Below are positions 60,840 through 64,000 of a stretch of 64,000 nucleotides of DNA, in pieces. The notes beneath the pieces were generated by a model that saw only the letters and a list, made by a program, of their open reading frames with translations, was not told where the DNA came from and searched no databases. Origin of the DNA: Homarus americanus (taxonomy: Eukaryota > Arthropoda > Malacostraca > Decapoda > Nephropidae); contig NW_024737042.1 of assembly GCF_018991925.1 (NCBI RefSeq), positions 17,503,678 through 17,567,677 on the forward strand, written 5' to 3'. Positions within the stretch are counted from its first letter, which is position 1, and each line of letters begins with the position of its first letter. Position numbers and translations under genes: made by a program.

Positions 60840-61290
60840 AGTTACATTATTTTATCTTGACAACCTAAACAATTTAACTTAGCTAAGAGTCAATGTTAGG
60901 TCGTCCGTCTTTGTGTTGGATATGTCTTTTATTAATCCCAATTCTCTGTCTGTCTGTCTATCTCCTTATTTCTCTTTCTTTCTCTTTTCTTGTCTTGTTT
61001 TGTTCTATTTTTCCTCTAATGTCTTATCTCCTACTAAGCTTATTCCCAAACACAAAATCAGCTAAACACAGCTCAGGTAAAAGATAAGACCCACAAAATA
61101 ATGTTACTATAACTCAGTTTCCTCAATCCGTAACTGGTGAGTGATGTGTCGAAACTCCGGATAACAGCGTGTGAGGGAAAAGTTGTAATCTCAAGGAAAA
61201 CAAATGAGAATACGTCGCTCACGGCTTAGTTAAGTTATTTCAAGTTTCCAAAACTACTGTCGACTGCGAAAATCCTCGTTCATGCAGGTG
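60840..61290. other. Unique spacer upstream of the CCAAT/CRE modules
   Basis: No feature seen, apart from a short T/C-rich stretch at 60940-61015. Confidence 0.4.
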
Positions 61291-61575
61291 TTGCGCGCGC
61301 TGATTGGCTTTTGTTTATATGACGTCACTGCCTGGTGGTAGATTCTTGCTAAATTTTCCTTCAGTTACGAGTGGCTCGCGTTAATTGGCCCTTGGTTATT
61401 ATGATGTCAGTGCTTAGGGTAGGATTCTCTCAAAACTCTTGTCCCTACAGGTGTGGTGCACGCTCATTGGCCTTTGTTAATCATGACACCATTCTACCCG
61501 GAGCGAGACTTATATGAAAGAGGCGGCGCAGTTGTAACGCGCGTTGATTGGCCCTTGTTAATCCTGGCGTCACTG
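61291..61575 (+). promoter_or_regulatory. Four CCAAT/CRE modules at 81-82-bp spacing
   Basis: ATTGG (inverted CCAAT) at 61303, 61384, 61466 and 61547: spacings 81, 82, 81. Each is followed by a CTTTTGTTTAT or CCTTGTTAAT-like block and a CRE-like core: ATGACGTCACTG (61319-61330, perfect palindrome), ATGATGTCAGTG, ATGACACCATT and TGGCGTCACTG. Each is preceded by GCGCGC-like bases. Spacers between cores are diverged but partly alignable (GGTAGATTCTTGCTAAA against GGTAGGATTCTCTCAAA). This is either a decayed 81-bp satellite or a promoter built from it. NF-Y and CREB/ATF family factors bind such motifs in animals; binding here is inference. Confidence 0.55.
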
Positions 61576-61633
61576 TTATGTTGCCCCTTCCATACCACCT
61601 TGACTCAAGCACCTGACGCACCATCTAGCACCG

Positions 61634-62320
<687 letters not shown>

Positions 62321-62354
62321 ATTCTGATGCATTTATAAGTTGATAATATTTTTG

Positions 62355-64000
62355 ATGGCTGCTTGTGTCAGGACGAGGAACCAAAAAATCCAGCCATCTC
62401 AGTCACTATCTTGGGTCTGGGAGAGAGCTCCTGAAGTCAGGTTGCCTACATTGAGAGATGCTTTGAGATACGGTGTTTTAATCGGGCAAATCAGTGAAAA
62501 GAACCAAGAACTTACACAAACAAAGACATTGCCAGTGATACTGAGCCAGCTGTCTTGGCACAGTACACTCTGGCTAACGCTCAGTTCAAGCCTCCAGTCA
62601 TAACAAGTCAGAAGAAGATTAGTGAGAGACTGCTAGCCAGTTGGGAAAAGGCAGGAGATATCTCTCTTGGGAGAGGAAAACTTGCAGTTAAGGACAGCTT
62701 TGCCAAGCAACTGGACCAGTTATTTGACATAATTACTTGCAAGTGCCCAATTGTTCTCTGTCCTGAGTTTGGATGCGATTGTGACTGTAAATCCGAGGCC
62801 CACATCTCCTTTATTTGCAAGCGTGAACTGAAGATTCCTGTGATCGAACTGGCATTTGTCAAAGCACAGAGAGAGAAGACTGGCAGTATAGGGGCTCTCA
62901 TGATTTCTAGCCAAGATATTCCGGAGTCCAAGAGACAGGAGGCTGCCACAGAGAGACAGAAGAGGAGAAGAGTTGCCGAGGAAAAAGAGACTTGAGAAAG
63001 GCCCAGGGGTGAGGTAAATAAGGCCGATGATTGAGTCAAACTGATTCAGGTTTAATGACTTCCCCATAGCTGATCCAGTGCTGACCAGGAGAATGAGTGA
63101 CTGTCCCTAACCCAGAAAATAATGATCCCAAACCTTCAGGCATAAGATTCGAAATAGGAAGATATCCCGAGCATAGCTCTGGCCAGCATGCAGCACCACA
63201 CTGATCTCCAGAGAAACTGCAGAGATAGCAACAGCTGCCTGGATTGACGGTGGATTTGATAACACCTGATGATGTTCACCTGGTGATAGATCATAACAAA
63301 AGCCAGGAGAGCTCGGAGAAACTTGTCAGTAACCTAGAAGAGGAGTTTGATAAGGGGATAAGAGAAAATGGAATCAATTGTTTGTTCTTTGATGGGAGAA
63401 GGGATGACACTAAAGTGTTCATGAAAGTTGGAGATCTGACAAGTTGTTCCCTGCCATGGTGAAGGAGGAACACTACTCCTGCTGCAGTGAACCAGGAGGG
63501 AAGTATTTGTGGCATTTCACTCCAGAGAAAGATGACATGAGGAAACCAGCTGAGATAGTGGCAGATAACATTGTGAACTGGCTCAGAGAGAGGAACGTAG
63601 ACCAGACCCTGCAGGCCATTGCAGGGGACAGCACCAACACGAACACAGGGTGGCAGGGAGGGTCATACAGTGGATGGGGCTGAAGATTGGGAGGAAGCTG
63701 GTCTGGATTGTTTGTGACCTCCACACCAACGAGTTGCCACTCAGACATCCCTGATCCAGGAGCTGGATGGCAAGACTCTTTCAAACAACAGATGGTCTGG
63801 TCCTCTTGGCAAGATGCTGGACTCTGCCACTGAGTTAGAAATAAATCCGAGCTTTGAAAAAATCAGTTGGCCCTCCACTCGTTGAGCTTGCACATACTGT
63901 CATTGACGACCTGAGTACTGACCAGTACTATGGTTACATGATTTGCAGTGCCATCAAAACTGGGGTCATGCCTGATAGACTTGCTTACCTGCAGATCGGT
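62355..64000 (+). pseudogene. Transposase-like protein family, frameshifted, cut by window end
   Basis: Begins MAACVRTRNQKIQP at 62355. Pieces: APEVRLPTLRDALRYGVL; then after a frameshift (about 62520-62555) QKKISERLLASWEKAGDISL and a Cys-rich CKCPIVLCPEFGCDCDC (62740-62790); stop 62993-62995; then NCLFFDGRRDDTKVF (about 63380-63415); after another shift HYSCCSEPGGKYLWHFTPEK, DSTNTNTGWQGG and LVWIVCDLHTNELPLRH. Two more shifts follow before LAHTVIDDLSTDQYYGY near the end. I recall this family as recurrent uncharacterised proteins in arthropod and cnidarian genomes, with conserved acidic residues suggestive of a DDE-type nuclease. That role is inference. At least five disruptions make it a pseudogene. 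Confidence 0.65.

Noticed and set aside
58435..60882. Many ORFs of 60-262 codons on both strands
   Set aside because: Translations of the 33/34-bp minisatellite. No initiation context or non-repeat domain.

Overview
The window looks like intergenic, repeat-saturated DNA from a crustacean genome, most likely a decapod. The grounds are very dense and long microsatellites of many motifs, a degenerate (CCTAA)n tract matching the arthropod telomere repeat TTAGG, several CR1-type LINEs ending in TTCTTATG repeats, tRNA-derived SINEs, and no bacterial-style gene organisation. The species cannot be told from the sequence alone. I found no intact host protein gene, rRNA, functional tRNA gene or CRISPR array. 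Nearly all recognisable coding sequence belongs to broken mobile elements.

Layout. 1-2361, 14607-15453, 21175-24718, 33955-34918 and 52150-57146 are five copies (V1-V5) of one non-autonomous retroposon family. It has a 5' hairpin, an internal variable tandem repeat and a 3' tail made of a hairpin, AATAAA and (ATT)n. Three of the copies are split by four CR1 LINE insertions. The one at 52875-56725 is nearly full length, with an SGNH-esterase ORF1 overlapping the endonuclease/RT ORF2 by ATGA. 15454-18680 holds a degenerate RTE-like LINE and 18700-19930 the C-terminal part of another retroelement ORF. 27197-30909 holds three head-to-tail copies (L1-L3) of an APE-endonuclease LINE whose 3' tail matches that of family V. 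39588-42874 is an LTR retrotransposon of Ty3/Gypsy type with both LTRs, PBS, PPT and a 5-bp target duplication, but lacking reverse transcriptase and the integrase core. It and a tRNA-Gly-derived SINE (38341-38701) both sit in a large GGT-type microsatellite field. Smaller elements are a Tc1/mariner-like MITE (9095-9305), a dimeric tRNA-like SINE (25280-25745) and a hAT-like relic (near 31170).

The rest is satellite DNA: a 44-bp array (13150-14520), a 20-bp array (46265-46800), a 33/34-bp array of about 2.3 kb (58490-60835), a 27-bp array carrying cAMP-response-element cores (36622-36729) and many mono- to pentanucleotide tracts.

The right edge (61291-64000) is the most gene-like part. Four 81-82-bp spaced modules each pair an ATTGG (inverted CCAAT) with a CRE-like TGACGTCA core. 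They are followed by a good splice donor, an intron-like segment containing (TA)n, a strong acceptor, and then a frameshifted transposase-like pseudogene running off the window.

The most interesting system is the V/L pair. All eight copies are inserted in (AC)n microsatellites in one orientation relative to the AC strand, and V shares its 3' tail with the LINE L. This is what is expected of a microsatellite-targeting LINE with a VNTR-carrying parasite.
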